Part shown: positions 7,267-17,800 of the stretch, piece by piece | How the letters are laid out: each line of letters starts with the position of its first letter | Numbering within the stretch: the stretch's first letter is position 1 | Notes under the pieces: generated by a model | The model's input: the letters and a program-made list of their open reading frames with translations, nothing else | The model's database searches: none | Told to the model about the DNA's origin: nothing | Position numbers and translations under genes: made by a program | NCBI RefSeq assembly: GCF_001427105.1 | Contig: NZ_LMGI01000004.1 | Coordinates: forward strand, 372,001-436,000 | Length of the DNA: 64,000 nucleotides | Origin: Sphingopyxis sp. Root154 | Lineage (GTDB): Bacteria > Pseudomonadota > Alphaproteobacteria > Sphingomonadales > Sphingomonadaceae | Direction: 5' to 3'

Positions 7267-9630
7267 ATGAGCGGATCGCTTTCCCCGACCTTTTTGTTCG
7301 CCATCGGTCTGTTCGCCGCACTCTGGCTGCTCGCCGGATTTTGGGCGACCGTGCGCGGGATCGCGATGCAGCGGCGCGCGGCGTTCGTTGCGGGGCAGGC
7401 TGAAAGGCTTGCAAGCCTCGTCGAAGCGTCGCCCCAGCTTCCCGTCATCGTCCGCGCCGACTGGCGGATCGAGGCGAGCGAGCGGCTCGGCCGCTGGTTG
7501 GGGCTCGAGCGCGGGCCGCGCAATTTCGACGAGCTGCGCGGGTTGGGCAGCGGGCTCGACGCGGCGGGCCATGATGCGCTGCGGCAGGCGATTCTCGGCG
7601 CGCAGCGCGGCGCGAAGCCCTTTACGCTCAGCCTGAAGCCCGAGGGCGGCGACAGGGCGATCATCATCCACGGTGCCGCGGCGCCGAACGCGGTCGGCGG
7701 GCCGGGCGGCGTGCTGCTCTGGCTGAGCGACGCGACCGACGGACAACGGGCGCTGGCGCATGCGCGCAGCGAGCGCGACGAGGCGATGGCTGCGTTCGAG
7801 GCCTTGTCGGGGCTGATCGAGGCGGCGCCCTTCCCGATGTGGTTCCGCGACACCGACCTTCATCTCGCGCTCGTGAACACCGCCTATGTCCGCGCGGTCG
7901 AGGCGAAGAGCGCGGTTGCGGTGATCGATGGCGCGATCGAACTGTGCGAGACCGTGGCGGGCGTGAGCGCCGCCGAAGCCGCCGACGAATCGCGCATCGC
8001 GGGATCGGCGCAGGTTCGTACGATTCCGGTGACGATCGAGGGCGAACGCCGCATCATGCGCGTCGTCGACGTGCCGCTGGCGCCGCAAGGCGGCCGCGTG
8101 ATCGGGATCGCGGGCTATGCGATCGACATCCAGGAACTCGAAACCGAACGCGGCGCGCACCGCCGCTTCGTCGACACCCAGCGCGAGTTGCTCGACCGAT
8201 TGTCGGCGGCGGTCGCGCAATTCGGTCCCGATCAGGGGCTCAATTTCGCGAACCTGCCGTTCCGCCGCCTGTTCGGTATCGAGTCCGACGATGTTGCCGA
8301 GGCGTTGCCGTTCGCACGGCTGCTCGATGCCTGGCGCGAACGCGGGCGGACGCCCGAGGTGCGCAACTATCCCGAATGGCGGCAGGCGCATGTCGACTGG
8401 TTCGCGCAGCCGGGTGCAAGTGAAGAGGATTGGCTGCTGCGCGACGGCACGCACCTTCACGTTGTTGCGCAGCCGACCCCCGACGGCGGGCTGCTGCTGA
8501 TCGCCGAGGATAAGACCGAGCAGGTACAGCTTGCGGGTGCGCGCGACACGTTGCTTCGCGTGCGTACCGCGACCTTCGACAATCTGTTCGAGGCGGTGGC
8601 GGTCTTCGCGCCCGACGGCCGGCTGCATCTGTGGAACCAGCGTTTCCGCCGCCTGTGGGGCATCGACGAACCGACGCTCGCGGCGCATCCGCGCGTCGAT
8701 GCGCTGATGGGCGGGCTTGCCGACCGGCTTGCGAAGCCGAACCAGATCAGCATCGTACAGGAAGTGATCCGCGCCGCGACGCTCGAGCGGCAACAGCGCG
8801 TCGGCGAGGTCCGCTTCGCCGACGGGCGCCATTTCGATTTCGCGTCGATCCCGCTGCCCGACGGCAATGCGCTGCTCATCATGCTCGACATCACCGCGAG
8901 CCGGAAGATGGAAGGGGCGCTCCGCGAACGCAACGAGGCGCTGGAAGCCGCCGACAAGGCCAAGACCGCCTTCCTGTCGCGGATGAGTTATGAATTGCGC
9001 ACACCGCTGACCTCGATCGGCGGCTTCGGCGAGATGCTGCAGGCGGGCTATGCCGGCAAACTTGGCGACCAGCAGCGCGTCTATATCGACGCGATCATGG
9101 ATTCGGTCGCGGTGCTCTCCCGCCAGATCGACAATGTGCTCGACCTCGCGCAGGGCGAGGCGGGGACGCTCGCGGTCGAACGTGCGCCCGTCGATATCCG
9201 CGCGCTGCTCGAAGCCGCGCTCACCGCCGCCAAACCCTTTGCCGACGGCGAGAAGGTCGAACTTGTCGGCAATATCTCGGCGAACCTCGGGAGCATCGAC
9301 GGCGACGCACCGCGACTGTCGCGCCTCGTCGCGGGGCTGCTCGATAATGCGGTGCGTTTCACCGCGCCGTCGCGAAAATCGGGCGCGCGCGTGCTGCTGC
9401 ACGCCGACGGCGATGCGCGCGGCATCGACATCATCGTGTCGGACAACGGGCCGGGCATGCCCGAGGCGGCGGCGGCGGTCGCCAGGGGGCAGCACGCGGG
9501 GACCGCGACCGGGGGTATCGGGCTCGCGCTCGCGCGCCAGCTCGTCGCGGCGCATGGCGGGACGATGGAAGTGGTGAGCGAGCAAGGCCAGGGCACGCTC
9601 GTGCGGATCAGTCTGCCGCGTGGCGCATGA
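7267..9630 (+). CDS. divL: DivL-like PAS-domain pseudo-histidine kinase (Tyr in place of phosphoacceptor His)
   Basis: A 787-residue membrane-anchored sensor. One transmembrane helix lies at about residues 5-27, followed by several PAS-like segments (about 40-160, 175-300, 320-420, 430-545) and a kinase core. The dimerisation helix reads FLSRMSYELRTPLTS, so the position of the phosphorylated His is Tyr575 (codon TAT at 8989). The ATP-binding domain keeps an N box (LLDNAVRFT), a DNGPGM motif and GIGLALARQL. Caulobacter DivL has this same His-to-Tyr change, one membrane anchor, several PAS domains and 769 residues. There it controls CckA together with DivK. I infer this is the orthologue. The stop overlaps the tsaE start (ATGA). 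Confidence 0.85.
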   Translation: MSGSLSPTFLFAIGLFAALWLLAGFWATVRGIAMQRRAAFVAGQAERLASLVEASPQLPVIVRADWRIEASERLGRWLGLERGPRNFDELRGLGSGLDAAGHDALRQAILGAQRGAKPFTLSLKPEGGDRAIIIHGAAAPNAVGGPGGVLLWLSDATDGQRALAHARSERDEAMAAFEALSGLIEAAPFPMWFRDTDLHLALVNTAYVRAVEAKSAVAVIDGAIELCETVAGVSAAEAADESRIAGSAQVRTIPVTIEGERRIMRVVDVPLAPQGGRVIGIAGYAIDIQELETERGAHRRFVDTQRELLDRLSAAVAQFGPDQGLNFANLPFRRLFGIESDDVAEALPFARLLDAWRERGRTPEVRNYPEWRQAHVDWFAQPGASEEDWLLRDGTHLHVVAQPTPDGGLLLIAEDKTEQVQLAGARDTLLRVRTATFDNLFEAVAVFAPDGRLHLWNQRFRRLWGIDEPTLAAHPRVDALMGGLADRLAKPNQISIVQEVIRAATLERQQRVGEVRFADGRHFDFASIPLPDGNALLIMLDITASRKMEGALRERNEALEAADKAKTAFLSRMSYELRTPLTSIGGFGEMLQAGYAGKLGDQQRVYIDAIMDSVAVLSRQIDNVLDLAQGEAGTLAVERAPVDIRALLEAALTAAKPFADGEKVELVGNISANLGSIDGDAPRLSRLVAGLLDNAVRFTAPSRKSGARVLLHADGDARGIDIIVSDNGPGMPEAAAAVARGQHAGTATGGIGLALARQLVAAHGGTMEVVSEQGQGTLVRISLPRGA

Positions 9631-10079
9631 CGGTTTTTACCTGCAACTACGGCTTGGACGATGCCGAGCGGATCGGCGCTGCGATCGGGACGGCGCTGAT
9701 CGCGGGCGACGTCGTGTTGCTGTCGGGCGACCTTGGCGCGGGCAAGACGACGCTGGCGCGCGCGATGCTGAAGGCGCGCGGGCTCGCGGGCGAGGCGCCC
9801 AGCCCGACCTTTGCGATTGTCCAGCCCTATGCGCCGCCCGAGGTCGATCTGCCGATCGCGCATGTCGATCTCTATCGCATCGAAGATAGCGACGAGCTGA
9901 TCGAGCTGGGTCTCGACGACTATCTTTATGAAGGCGCGCTGCTCATCGAATGGCCCGAGCGGCTGGGCGACGAAAGCTGGCCGGACGCGCTGCTGCTCAC
10001 GATTTCGGGTGAGGGCGACGCGCGCGTCTTGACAGCGACAGTGCCGCCCGCTTGGGGAGCAAGATGGCCGCTCCGATGA
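9627..10079 (+). CDS. tsaE: tRNA t6A biosynthesis ATPase TsaE
   Basis: A 150-residue P-loop protein of the TsaE (YjeE) family, the ATPase that works with TsaB and TsaD to attach threonylcarbamoyl to A37 of ANN-decoding tRNAs. The Walker A motif is SGDLGAGKTTLAR near residues 33-45. It is followed by the family signature PSPTFAIVQPY, the HVDLYRIED segment and LIEWPERLGD. The length fits the family. The ATG overlaps the TGA of the divL-like gene by four bases, which implies coupled translation. tsaB and tsaD are not in the window. Confidence 0.95.
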   Translation: MTVFTCNYGLDDAERIGAAIGTALIAGDVVLLSGDLGAGKTTLARAMLKARGLAGEAPSPTFAIVQPYAPPEVDLPIAHVDLYRIEDSDELIELGLDDYLYEGALLIEWPERLGDESWPDALLLTISGEGDARVLTATVPPAWGARWPLR

Positions 10080-11047
10080 TTCCGCCTCCCCATGCGCCGG
10101 CGTTCCTTGCCGCGCATGGCTGGGGCGACGCCCAGATTTTGCCGCTCGCCGGCGACGCGTCCTTCCGCCGCTATTTCCGGATCGTCGACGGCGACCGGCA
10201 GGCGGTGCTGATGGACGCGCCGCCGCCGCACGAGGATCCGCGGCCGTTTATCGCGGTCGCCGAATTTCTGTGCGAGCAAGGGCTGACCGCGCCGACGATC
10301 CTTGCGCGCGACCTGGAGCGGGGGCTGCTGCTGATCGACGATTTCGGCGACGTGCGGCTGCGCGAAACGGTCGACGAGGCGCCGGACACCGAGGCCGAAC
10401 ATTATGCGGGGGTCACCGACCTGCTCGTCCACCTCCACGCGCGCGCGCCGATGGACGGGCTTCCCGTGCATGGGCTCGATCAATGGCTCGACGAGGTAAT
10501 GCTGTTCAGCGACTGGTATTGCCCGGCCTTCGACATCGAGGTCGACCGCGCCGCGTTTCGCGCCGCATGGGCCGAGGTACTGACGCCGGTCGAGCATGAC
10601 GGCTTGCCGCGCGTCACGGTGCTGCGCGATTATCATGCCGAAAATATCATGCTCGTGCCCGGCAAGGACGGCATCACGCATTATGGCTTGCTTGACTTTC
10701 AGGACGCGCTCGTCGGCCATCCCGCCTACGACCTCGCCTCGGTGCTTGAGGATGCGCGGCGCGACGTGAGCCCGGCGGTCGAGACGGCGATGCTCGCGCG
10801 CTACATGCAAGCGACGGGGCAGGACATCGAGAATGCCTATTGGGCGCTCGCGGCGCAGCGTAACACGCGTATCCTCGGCGTGTTCGTCCGCTTGTGGAAG
10901 CGCGACAACAAGCCGCATTACAAGAGCTTCCAGCCGCGCATGTGGGGGCTGCTTGAGCGCGATCTCGCGCATCCGGCGCTTGTCCCCGTTCGGCAATGGT
11001 TCGACGCCAATGTCCCCGCTTCGAAACGGGCGGAGGCTTGGTTGTGA
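10064..11047 (+). CDS. amgK: Aminoglycoside-phosphotransferase-fold sugar kinase, AmgK-like
   Basis: A 327-residue APH-fold kinase. It has LPLAGDASFRRYFRI for nucleotide binding, a Brenner-type catalytic loop VLRDYHAENIMLV, and the metal-binding LLDFQDALVGHPAYDLAS. This matches AmgK, which phosphorylates the anomeric OH of N-acetylmuramic acid and N-acetylglucosamine in peptidoglycan recycling. The gene for the partner uridylyltransferase follows at once, as in other proteobacteria with the AmgK-MurU bypass to UDP-MurNAc, which avoids fosfomycin-sensitive MurA. GGGGAGC just before the ATG at 10064 sets the start inside the tsaE 3' end; 10076 is an alternative that would also overlap the tsaE stop. 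Substrate is inferred from family and context. Confidence 0.85.
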   Translation: MAAPMIPPPHAPAFLAAHGWGDAQILPLAGDASFRRYFRIVDGDRQAVLMDAPPPHEDPRPFIAVAEFLCEQGLTAPTILARDLERGLLLIDDFGDVRLRETVDEAPDTEAEHYAGVTDLLVHLHARAPMDGLPVHGLDQWLDEVMLFSDWYCPAFDIEVDRAAFRAAWAEVLTPVEHDGLPRVTVLRDYHAENIMLVPGKDGITHYGLLDFQDALVGHPAYDLASVLEDARRDVSPAVETAMLARYMQATGQDIENAYWALAAQRNTRILGVFVRLWKRDNKPHYKSFQPRMWGLLERDLAHPALVPVRQWFDANVPASKRAEAWL

Positions 11048-11763
11048 GCGTGAAGATCGAAAGCGCGATGGTGATGGCGGCCGGGCTCGGCAAGCGCATG
11101 CGCCCGCTCACAGCGACGCGTCCGAAACCGCTGGTACGCGTCGCGGGCAAGGCGCTGATCGACCATAGCCTAGACCGCATCGAGGCCGCGGGCGTCGAGC
11201 ATGTCGTCGTCAACGTCCATTATCTCGCCGACGCATTGGAAGCGCACCTCGCGGCGCAGAAGCGCAGCTTCAGCATCGCGATTTCAGACGAGCGCGACCT
11301 GCTGCTCGAAACCGGCGGCGGGATGGTCAAGGCACTGCCGCAGCTTCGCGGCGATCCGATCCTGATCGTCAACAGCGACAATATCTGGACCGACGGGCCG
11401 CAGGACAGCATCCGTTACCTCGCGCGCCATTGGGATGGCGACAAGATGGATGCGCTGCTGCTGCTCATCCGTCAGGCGAGCGCAACCGGACACGGCGGGC
11501 GCGGCGATTTCCATATGGACGGCGACGGCAAGCTGTCGCGCCGCAAGCCGGGCCGGATCGCGCCCTTCGTTTATACGGGTATCCAGCTCATTTCGCCGCG
11601 GCTGCTCGATGGCGCGCCCGAGGGCGCGTTTTCTACCAACATCTTGTGGGATCGCGCGATTGCGGCGGGGCGGCTTTATGGCCTGTCGCATATGGGGCAA
11701 TGGTTCGACGTCGGCACCCCGGCGAGCATCGCGCCGACCGAAGCCGCGCTGACGGATGGCTGA
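11044..11763 (+). CDS. murU: Nucleotidyltransferase, MurU-like (MurNAc-1-phosphate uridylyltransferase)
   Basis: A 239-residue GT-A-fold nucleotidyltransferase. The signature AAGLGKRMRPLTATRPKPL lies near residue 12, LETGGGMVKALP near residue 85 and the metal-site VNSDN near residue 110. The short length without a C-terminal beta-helix fits MurU, which makes UDP-MurNAc from MurNAc 1-phosphate and UTP. The GTG start overlaps the TGA of the amgK-like gene (GTGA), with GGAGG seven bases upstream. A RmlA-type glucose-1-phosphate enzyme would be the alternative, but the amgK neighbour favours MurU. The 3' end overlaps addB by eight bases. Confidence 0.87.
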   Translation: MSVKIESAMVMAAGLGKRMRPLTATRPKPLVRVAGKALIDHSLDRIEAAGVEHVVVNVHYLADALEAHLAAQKRSFSIAISDERDLLLETGGGMVKALPQLRGDPILIVNSDNIWTDGPQDSIRYLARHWDGDKMDALLLLIRQASATGHGGRGDFHMDGDGKLSRRKPGRIAPFVYTGIQLISPRLLDGAPEGAFSTNILWDRAIAAGRLYGLSHMGQWFDVGTPASIAPTEAALTDG

Positions 11764-14700
11764 CGCCAAGCCCACCGTCTTTTCCATTCCCGTCCAGCGG
11801 GCCTTCGCCGATGCGCTCGCCGCCGGATTGATCGCTCGCTACGCCGACGGTGCGCTGGGGCTGGCGCAGGGCCTGATCATACTGCCGAGCAATCGTGCGC
11901 GCAGCGCGGTGCAGGCGGCGTTCGTTCGCGCGGGGGGCACGGGGTTGCTGATGCCGCGGCTCGCGGTGATCGGCGATGCCGACCTGGACGAAAGCGTCGC
12001 GCTCGCGCTCGACCCGATCGACGAGAGCGACGCCATTCCGCCCGCGATCGACGCGCTAAAGCGGCGGCTGATGCTCGCCGGGCTGATCGAGAAGCATAAC
12101 CCGGCGGGCGAGGAACCGATCACCGGCGCCGCGGCGTTCCAGCTCGCCGAGGGGCTGGGGCGCGTGATCGACCAGCTCCATTATGAAGAGATCGCGCCCG
12201 CGCGGCTCGCCGATATCGAAAGCGCGCTCGGCGACCTTGCCGGGCATTGGCAGGCGTCGTGGCGGCGGTTGTCGCTGCTCGTCGACCAGTGGCCGAAGCT
12301 GCTTGCCGCGACGGGGCATATCGATCGCGCCGATCGCCGCAATCGCCTGCTGGACCGCGTGACCGAAGGATGGCGCATAGCACCGCCTGCGCGCTTTGCG
12401 ATGGCGGCCGGTGTCACCACCGCCGCGCCCGCAATTGCGCGGCTGCTGCGCACCGTCGCCGATCTTGCCGAGGGTATGGTCGTGCTGCCGGGGCTCGACC
12501 TTGGCATGGCGAGCGAGGAATGGAACGCGCTGGGGCCGGTGAAAGCGGACCTCGACAAGCCCGGCGCCGAACAGTTTGGGGAGCGCCCGCTCGAGACGCA
12601 CCCGCAATATCATCTGAAGCTGCTGCTCGGGCGCATGGGGGTGGCGCGCGATGAGGTACAACCGTGGGACTCGACGTCGCCCTTCGACGGCCCCGATGCG
12701 CGCGCGCCCTTCACTTCGCTGCTCTTCGCGCCCGCCGCCTACACCGCCCGCTGGCAGCGGGCGGGCGACCTCAGCTCCGGCATCGCCGGAGTCACCGCGG
12801 CGGTGTTCGCCGACGACGGGCAGGAGGCGCAGGGGATCGCGCTGATGATGCGCCATGCGCTCGAAACGCCGACGCGCACCGCCGCGCTGGTGACCCCCGA
12901 CCGCGCGCTCGCGACACGCGTCGCGGCGGCGCTCGCGCGCTGGGACATATCGGTCGACGACAGTGCTGGGCAGCCGCTCGGGCAGACGCCGCCGGGGGCG
13001 CTGCTGCTCGCGCTCGCCGAGTTCGCCGCGGCGTTCGATCCGGTGCGGCTGGTGGCGCTGTTCGGGCACCCGCTGGTGCGTGCGGGCGAAGCGCGGCTCG
13101 CCTGGCTCGATCAGGTGCGGCGGCTCGACCTTGTGCTGCGCGGGCCCGGGCTGGTGCCCGGCTGGGGCGGAGTCACCGCGCGGATCGCCAAACGCGCCGA
13201 CGATTCCAAGGGGCGCGGCCATGCCGAAGCACAGGCGATCGGCGACTGGTGGGCGGATGTCGCCGCCGGACTGGGCAACGCGCTCGCGCCCTTCGCGGCG
13301 GGCGTTGCCGCGCCGCCTTCGGTCCTGCTCGGCGCGTTGCAGGCGGCGCTCGGCTGGCTGACCGGCGAGGGGGCATGGACCGGTCATGCCGGGCGGGCGC
13401 TGTCCGAATTGTTCGACCGCTGGGCGCTCGCGAAGGGCGACGGCCCGGCGCTCGTCGCGCCCGCCGACTTTCCGGCGATGCTGGCCGACCTCTTGTCGGG
13501 CGAGAGTGTCCGGCCGCCTTATGGCGGGCACCCGCGCCTGTTCATCTGGGGCCTGCTCGAAGCGCGCCTGCAGCGTGCCGATGTGATGATCCTCGGCGGG
13601 CTCGACGAAGGCCGCTGGCCGCAGCAGCAAAGCCCCGATCCGTGGCTCGCGCCCGGCATCCGCCGGATGCTCGGACTCGCGGCGCCCGAACGGCAGCAGG
13701 GCGCGGCGGCGCATGATTTCGCGGGGGCGTTTGCGGCGCGCGAGGTCGTCGTGACGCGCGCGCAGCGCAGCGGCGGCGATCCGGCGGTCGCGTCGCGCTT
13801 CTGGCTGCGGCTCGCGGCGCTCGCGGGCGAATTGCCCGAGGCGCGGCTCGGCGAGCAGTCGGTGGTGGCGCTTGCGGCGATGCTCGACGTGCCGCCGGGC
13901 GTCAGCGCGCCGGCCGAAAAGCCGAACCCCGTACCGCCGCCCGCGGCGCGCCCCGACCGGATCAGCGTGACCGGGGTCGACCAGCTCGCGCGCGATCCCT
14001 TTGCCTTTTATGCGGCAAAGATATTGCGGTTGAGCGAGCTCGATCCGCTGAGCAGGGGCCCCGATGCCAAATGGTTCGGCATTCGCGTCCATAAATTCCT
14101 GCAGGACTGGCAGGCGGCCGGACTGACCGAAGCCGCGTTCGATGCCGAGCTGGCGGCGCTGCGTTCCGACCCGGCGCTCGATTCGCTGGCCAGCGCTTTC
14201 TGGTTGCCGCGGATCGAGCCGTCGCTGCGCTGGGCGGCCGAGCGCGTCTGGGTATCGCGCGACGAACGCTGGCCGGTCGCCAACGAGGTGCGCGGCGAAC
14301 GGATCGTCGACGGCATCCTGCTTTTCGGGACCGCCGACCGCGTCGACCAGACCGCCGACGGCACGCTCGCGATCGTCGATTACAAGACGGGTGCGGCGCC
14401 GTCGGCCAAATCAACGGGCGACGGGCTCAACAGCCAGCTTGGTCTTCTGGGCTTGCTGGCGCAGGAGGCGGGCCTTGGCGACCTCGCGCCCGAAATCGTC
14501 GACGCGTTCGAATATTGGGAGCTGAAGCGCGATCGGAAGAAAGAGGTCGATGGCGCGGTGAAGGCGATCCGCGGGCAAAAGCCCAAACCCGCGACCGCGG
14601 CGGCGGTCGTTGAGCGCGCGTGCGAAGTGCTCGCCGACCTGAGTGCGCGTTACCTGTTGGGGCAGGAGCCCTTTGTTCCGGGCGATACGGGCAAGCGCTA

Positions 14701-14800
14701 TGCCGATTTCGACCATTTGATGCGCCGCGACGAATGGTTCGGGCGCGGCGACGCCGACGCCGATACTGACGAACGCGCGACCGACGAGGGCGCGGCATGA
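11756..14800 (+). CDS. addB: Double-strand break repair protein AddB
   Basis: A 1014-residue subunit of the AddAB helicase-nuclease that resects DNA ends for RecA. The C-terminal PD-(D/E)XK nuclease region is visible, with RIVDGILLFGTADRVDQ followed by AIVDYKTG near residues 850-880. The N-terminus has ILPSNRARSA where other AddB proteins carry a Walker A motif, so this half is unlikely to hydrolyse ATP. I find only one Cys in the protein (ERACEVL), so the four-Cys iron-sulfur staple known from Bacillus AddB is absent. Both features fit the alphaproteobacterial type. It overlaps murU by eight bases and addA by four. Confidence 0.93.
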   Translation: MADAKPTVFSIPVQRAFADALAAGLIARYADGALGLAQGLIILPSNRARSAVQAAFVRAGGTGLLMPRLAVIGDADLDESVALALDPIDESDAIPPAIDALKRRLMLAGLIEKHNPAGEEPITGAAAFQLAEGLGRVIDQLHYEEIAPARLADIESALGDLAGHWQASWRRLSLLVDQWPKLLAATGHIDRADRRNRLLDRVTEGWRIAPPARFAMAAGVTTAAPAIARLLRTVADLAEGMVVLPGLDLGMASEEWNALGPVKADLDKPGAEQFGERPLETHPQYHLKLLLGRMGVARDEVQPWDSTSPFDGPDARAPFTSLLFAPAAYTARWQRAGDLSSGIAGVTAAVFADDGQEAQGIALMMRHALETPTRTAALVTPDRALATRVAAALARWDISVDDSAGQPLGQTPPGALLLALAEFAAAFDPVRLVALFGHPLVRAGEARLAWLDQVRRLDLVLRGPGLVPGWGGVTARIAKRADDSKGRGHAEAQAIGDWWADVAAGLGNALAPFAAGVAAPPSVLLGALQAALGWLTGEGAWTGHAGRALSELFDRWALAKGDGPALVAPADFPAMLADLLSGESVRPPYGGHPRLFIWGLLEARLQRADVMILGGLDEGRWPQQQSPDPWLAPGIRRMLGLAAPERQQGAAAHDFAGAFAAREVVVTRAQRSGGDPAVASRFWLRLAALAGELPEARLGEQSVVALAAMLDVPPGVSAPAEKPNPVPPPAARPDRISVTGVDQLARDPFAFYAAKILRLSELDPLSRGPDAKWFGIRVHKFLQDWQAAGLTEAAFDAELAALRSDPALDSLASAFWLPRIEPSLRWAAERVWVSRDERWPVANEVRGERIVDGILLFGTADRVDQTADGTLAIVDYKTGAAPSAKSTGDGLNSQLGLLGLLAQEAGLGDLAPEIVDAFEYWELKRDRKKEVDGAVKAIRGQKPKPATAAAVVERACEVLADLSARYLLGQEPFVPGDTGKRYADFDHLMRRDEWFGRGDADADTDERATDEGAA

Positions 14801-17800
14801 TCGACCCCGACAAGCTGCTCAAAATGCTCGATATCGGCCAGCGTGCCGCAGCGCAGCCCGACGATCATGTATGGCTGGGCGCGTCGGCGGGGACGGGCAA
14901 GACGCAGGTGCTGTCGGCGCGCGTGTTGCGCCTGATGCTGGAAGGCGTGTCGCCCGAGGCAATCCTGTGCATCACCTTTACCAAGGCGGGCGCCGCCGAA
15001 ATGGCGCATCGCATCCACGAACGACTCGCGATGTGGGTGCGGATGGACGACGGCGACCTGCGCACCGAACTCAAAGCACTGGGACTGGACCTTGAATTCA
15101 TCGGTTATGATCACGGCGTCCCGGCGCTGATCGAACGCGCGCGATCTTTGTTCGCGACGGTCATCGACAGCCCCGGCGGCGCCGTTCGCGTCCAGACGAT
15201 CCACAGCTTTTGCCAGACCCTGCTCGCCAGCTTCCCGCTCGAGGCGCGGATATTGCCGGGGTTCCGCGCGCTCGAAGATAGCGAGGCGCGCGCGCTGCAA
15301 CGCGAGGTGCTGGGCACGCTGCTGTCGCAACCGGGAGGCGACGGCGATCATATGCGCAGCATCGCCGCGATGCTGGCGCGCCGGCTGGGGCAGGATGCAG
15401 CCATCGCCTTCCTCGCGCGCTGTGCGAGCAGTTTTACGGCGGCGAATGCCCCGCGCCTTGCCCCGCGCGCGACCGACCTGCGAACCGCGCTCGGCCTGCC
15501 GCAGGGCGATCCCGCCGACTGGCGGGCGGCGGCGATTGCCGGCGGCGCCGTCGCCGACGCCGATATTGCGGCCGTGGCGCTGAGCGGCCGCGACTGGGCG
15601 ACTAAGACCGGCGATGCACGCGCCGATATCATGGACGACTGGCACCGCGCCGATTCGCATGGGCGCGCGGCGATGCTGGCCGCGGTGCGCGGCTGCTTCC
15701 TGACCGGCACGGGCGATCTGCGCGCCGACTATACCAAGGAAAAGGGCGCGATGCGCGGCTGCCTCGGCGCCGCTGAACGGATCGTTGCCGCCACCGGCGA
15801 TCTTTTGGCAACCGCCACCGCGATGCAGGTCGCCGACGATCTGGCGGCGGCGTGGGACCTCGGCAGCCGCTTTGCCGAAGCCTATGCCCTCGCCAAGCGC
15901 GACAAGGGTTATGCCGATTTCGACGACCTGATCAGCATCGCCGGCCACCTGCTCGCCACCGGCGATTTCGGCGACTGGGTGCGCTTCAAGCTCGACCAGC
16001 GCACCGACCATATTTTGGTCGACGAGGCGCAGGACACCAACGCGCGGCAATGGGCGATCATCCTGTCGCTGGCGGCCGAGTTTTTCGCCGGACTGGGCGC
16101 CAAGGACGACCGTGTCCGTACGATGTTCACCGTCGGCGACCGCAAGCAGGCGATCTTCGGCTTTCAGGGCACCGAACCCGCGGCGTTCGAGGCCGCGCGA
16201 ATCCGCTTTGGCGAGCGCGCGGCGGCGGGCGGCAGGCCGTTCGAGGATGTCGATCTCGACACCAACTACCGCTCGAGCCCCGCGGTGCTCGACGTCGTCG
16301 ATGCGTGGATCGCGGCGGGCGCGCCTGAACTGATGGGGCTGGAAAGCGACGAGCCGCCGCACATCCCCGCCGATTTCAACCGCGACCGCGCAGGCCGCGT
16401 CGAGCTGTGGGAGCCGCTCCCGGTCGGCAAGGCGCTCGATGCCGCCGCCGATGACGAGAGCGATCGCGAAGACGGCGAAGAAGAAGCCGGATCGGGCGAA
16501 TCGTCCGTCGCAGCGAGCGATCCTGCCAGCCTGCGCCTGTCGCGTGCGATTGCCGACGAGGTGCAGGACTGGATCGAACATGGCAAGGACGGGCGGAGCG
16601 TCGCGCCGGGCGATATATTGATCCTCGTCCGCCGCCGCCGCGATCTTGCGGCGCGGATCGTCGCGCGGCTGCAATCGCGGCACGTGCCGGTCGCGGGGGT
16701 CGATCGGTTTTCGCTGACGCAATCGCTCGCGGTGCAGGATCTGCTCGCGGCGATGCGCTTTGCGGTTCAGCCGCTCGACGACCTCAACCTCGCCGGCCTG
16801 CTGGTCTCGCCGCTGCTGGGCTGGACGCAGGACCAGCTGTTCGGTTTCGCCCATCGCCGCAAGGGCTGCGCCCTGTGGGAGCAGCTTCGCGCGCGTGAAA
16901 GCGACGCGCCGCCCGAAACGATGGCGGCGCTGCGCGGATTGCTCGGCATGGCCGATTTTACCACGCCGTTTCGTTTCCTCGACGCCATCCTGTCTGGGCC
17001 GCGGGGCGGGCGGCGCAAGCTGTACTGCCGGCTGGGCCGCGAAGCGCGCGATCCGATCGACGAGTTGCTCGGACAGGCGCTTGCCTTCGAACGGCGGGAA
17101 GCGCCATCGCTGCTCGGCTTCCTTGCCCATATCGCCGCCAGCACAGCCGAGATCAAACGCCAGACCGAGGCGCGCAGCGACGTCGTGCGGGTGATGACCG
17201 TCCACGGGTCCAAGGGGCTGCAGGCGCCGATCGTCATCCTTGCCGATGCGACCGACGATCCGCGGCCGCGACGCCTGACCTTCGACCTGTCGATGGGCGC
17301 GTGGGACAAGCTGCCGGTGTTCGGGCTGGGCAAGGACGAACGGCACGGCGCGATCGCCAAAGCGCATGACGACAAGGAAGCGGCCGAGCGCGAGGAGCAT
17401 TGGCGATTGCTCTATGTCGCGATGACGCGCGCCGAGGAATTGCTGGTGGTCACCGGGATCACCAAGACTGCCGACCGCACGCTGCCCGACAATAATTGGC
17501 ACAGCGCGGTCGATGCGGTGATGGCCGACATGGGAGCCGATTGGCAGGATGCAGGGCCGCGCTGGGGCCGCAAGCGCGTTTATGCGGTGCAGCCGAAAAA
17601 ATGGGCGCGTCCGCCGAAGGACAAGGTTCGGCCAGGGGCGCCGCCGATTGTCGTGCCGCCTTGGGCGGCAAAATCCGCCCCCGAGGAAGCGCGCCCGCCG
17701 CGCCCGCTCGCGCCGTCGGCGCTGGGCGAGGACGATGTCGCGTCGCCGCCGCAGGGGGGCGAGCGCGCGGTCGCGGTCGAGCGCGGTTTGCTCCTCCACG

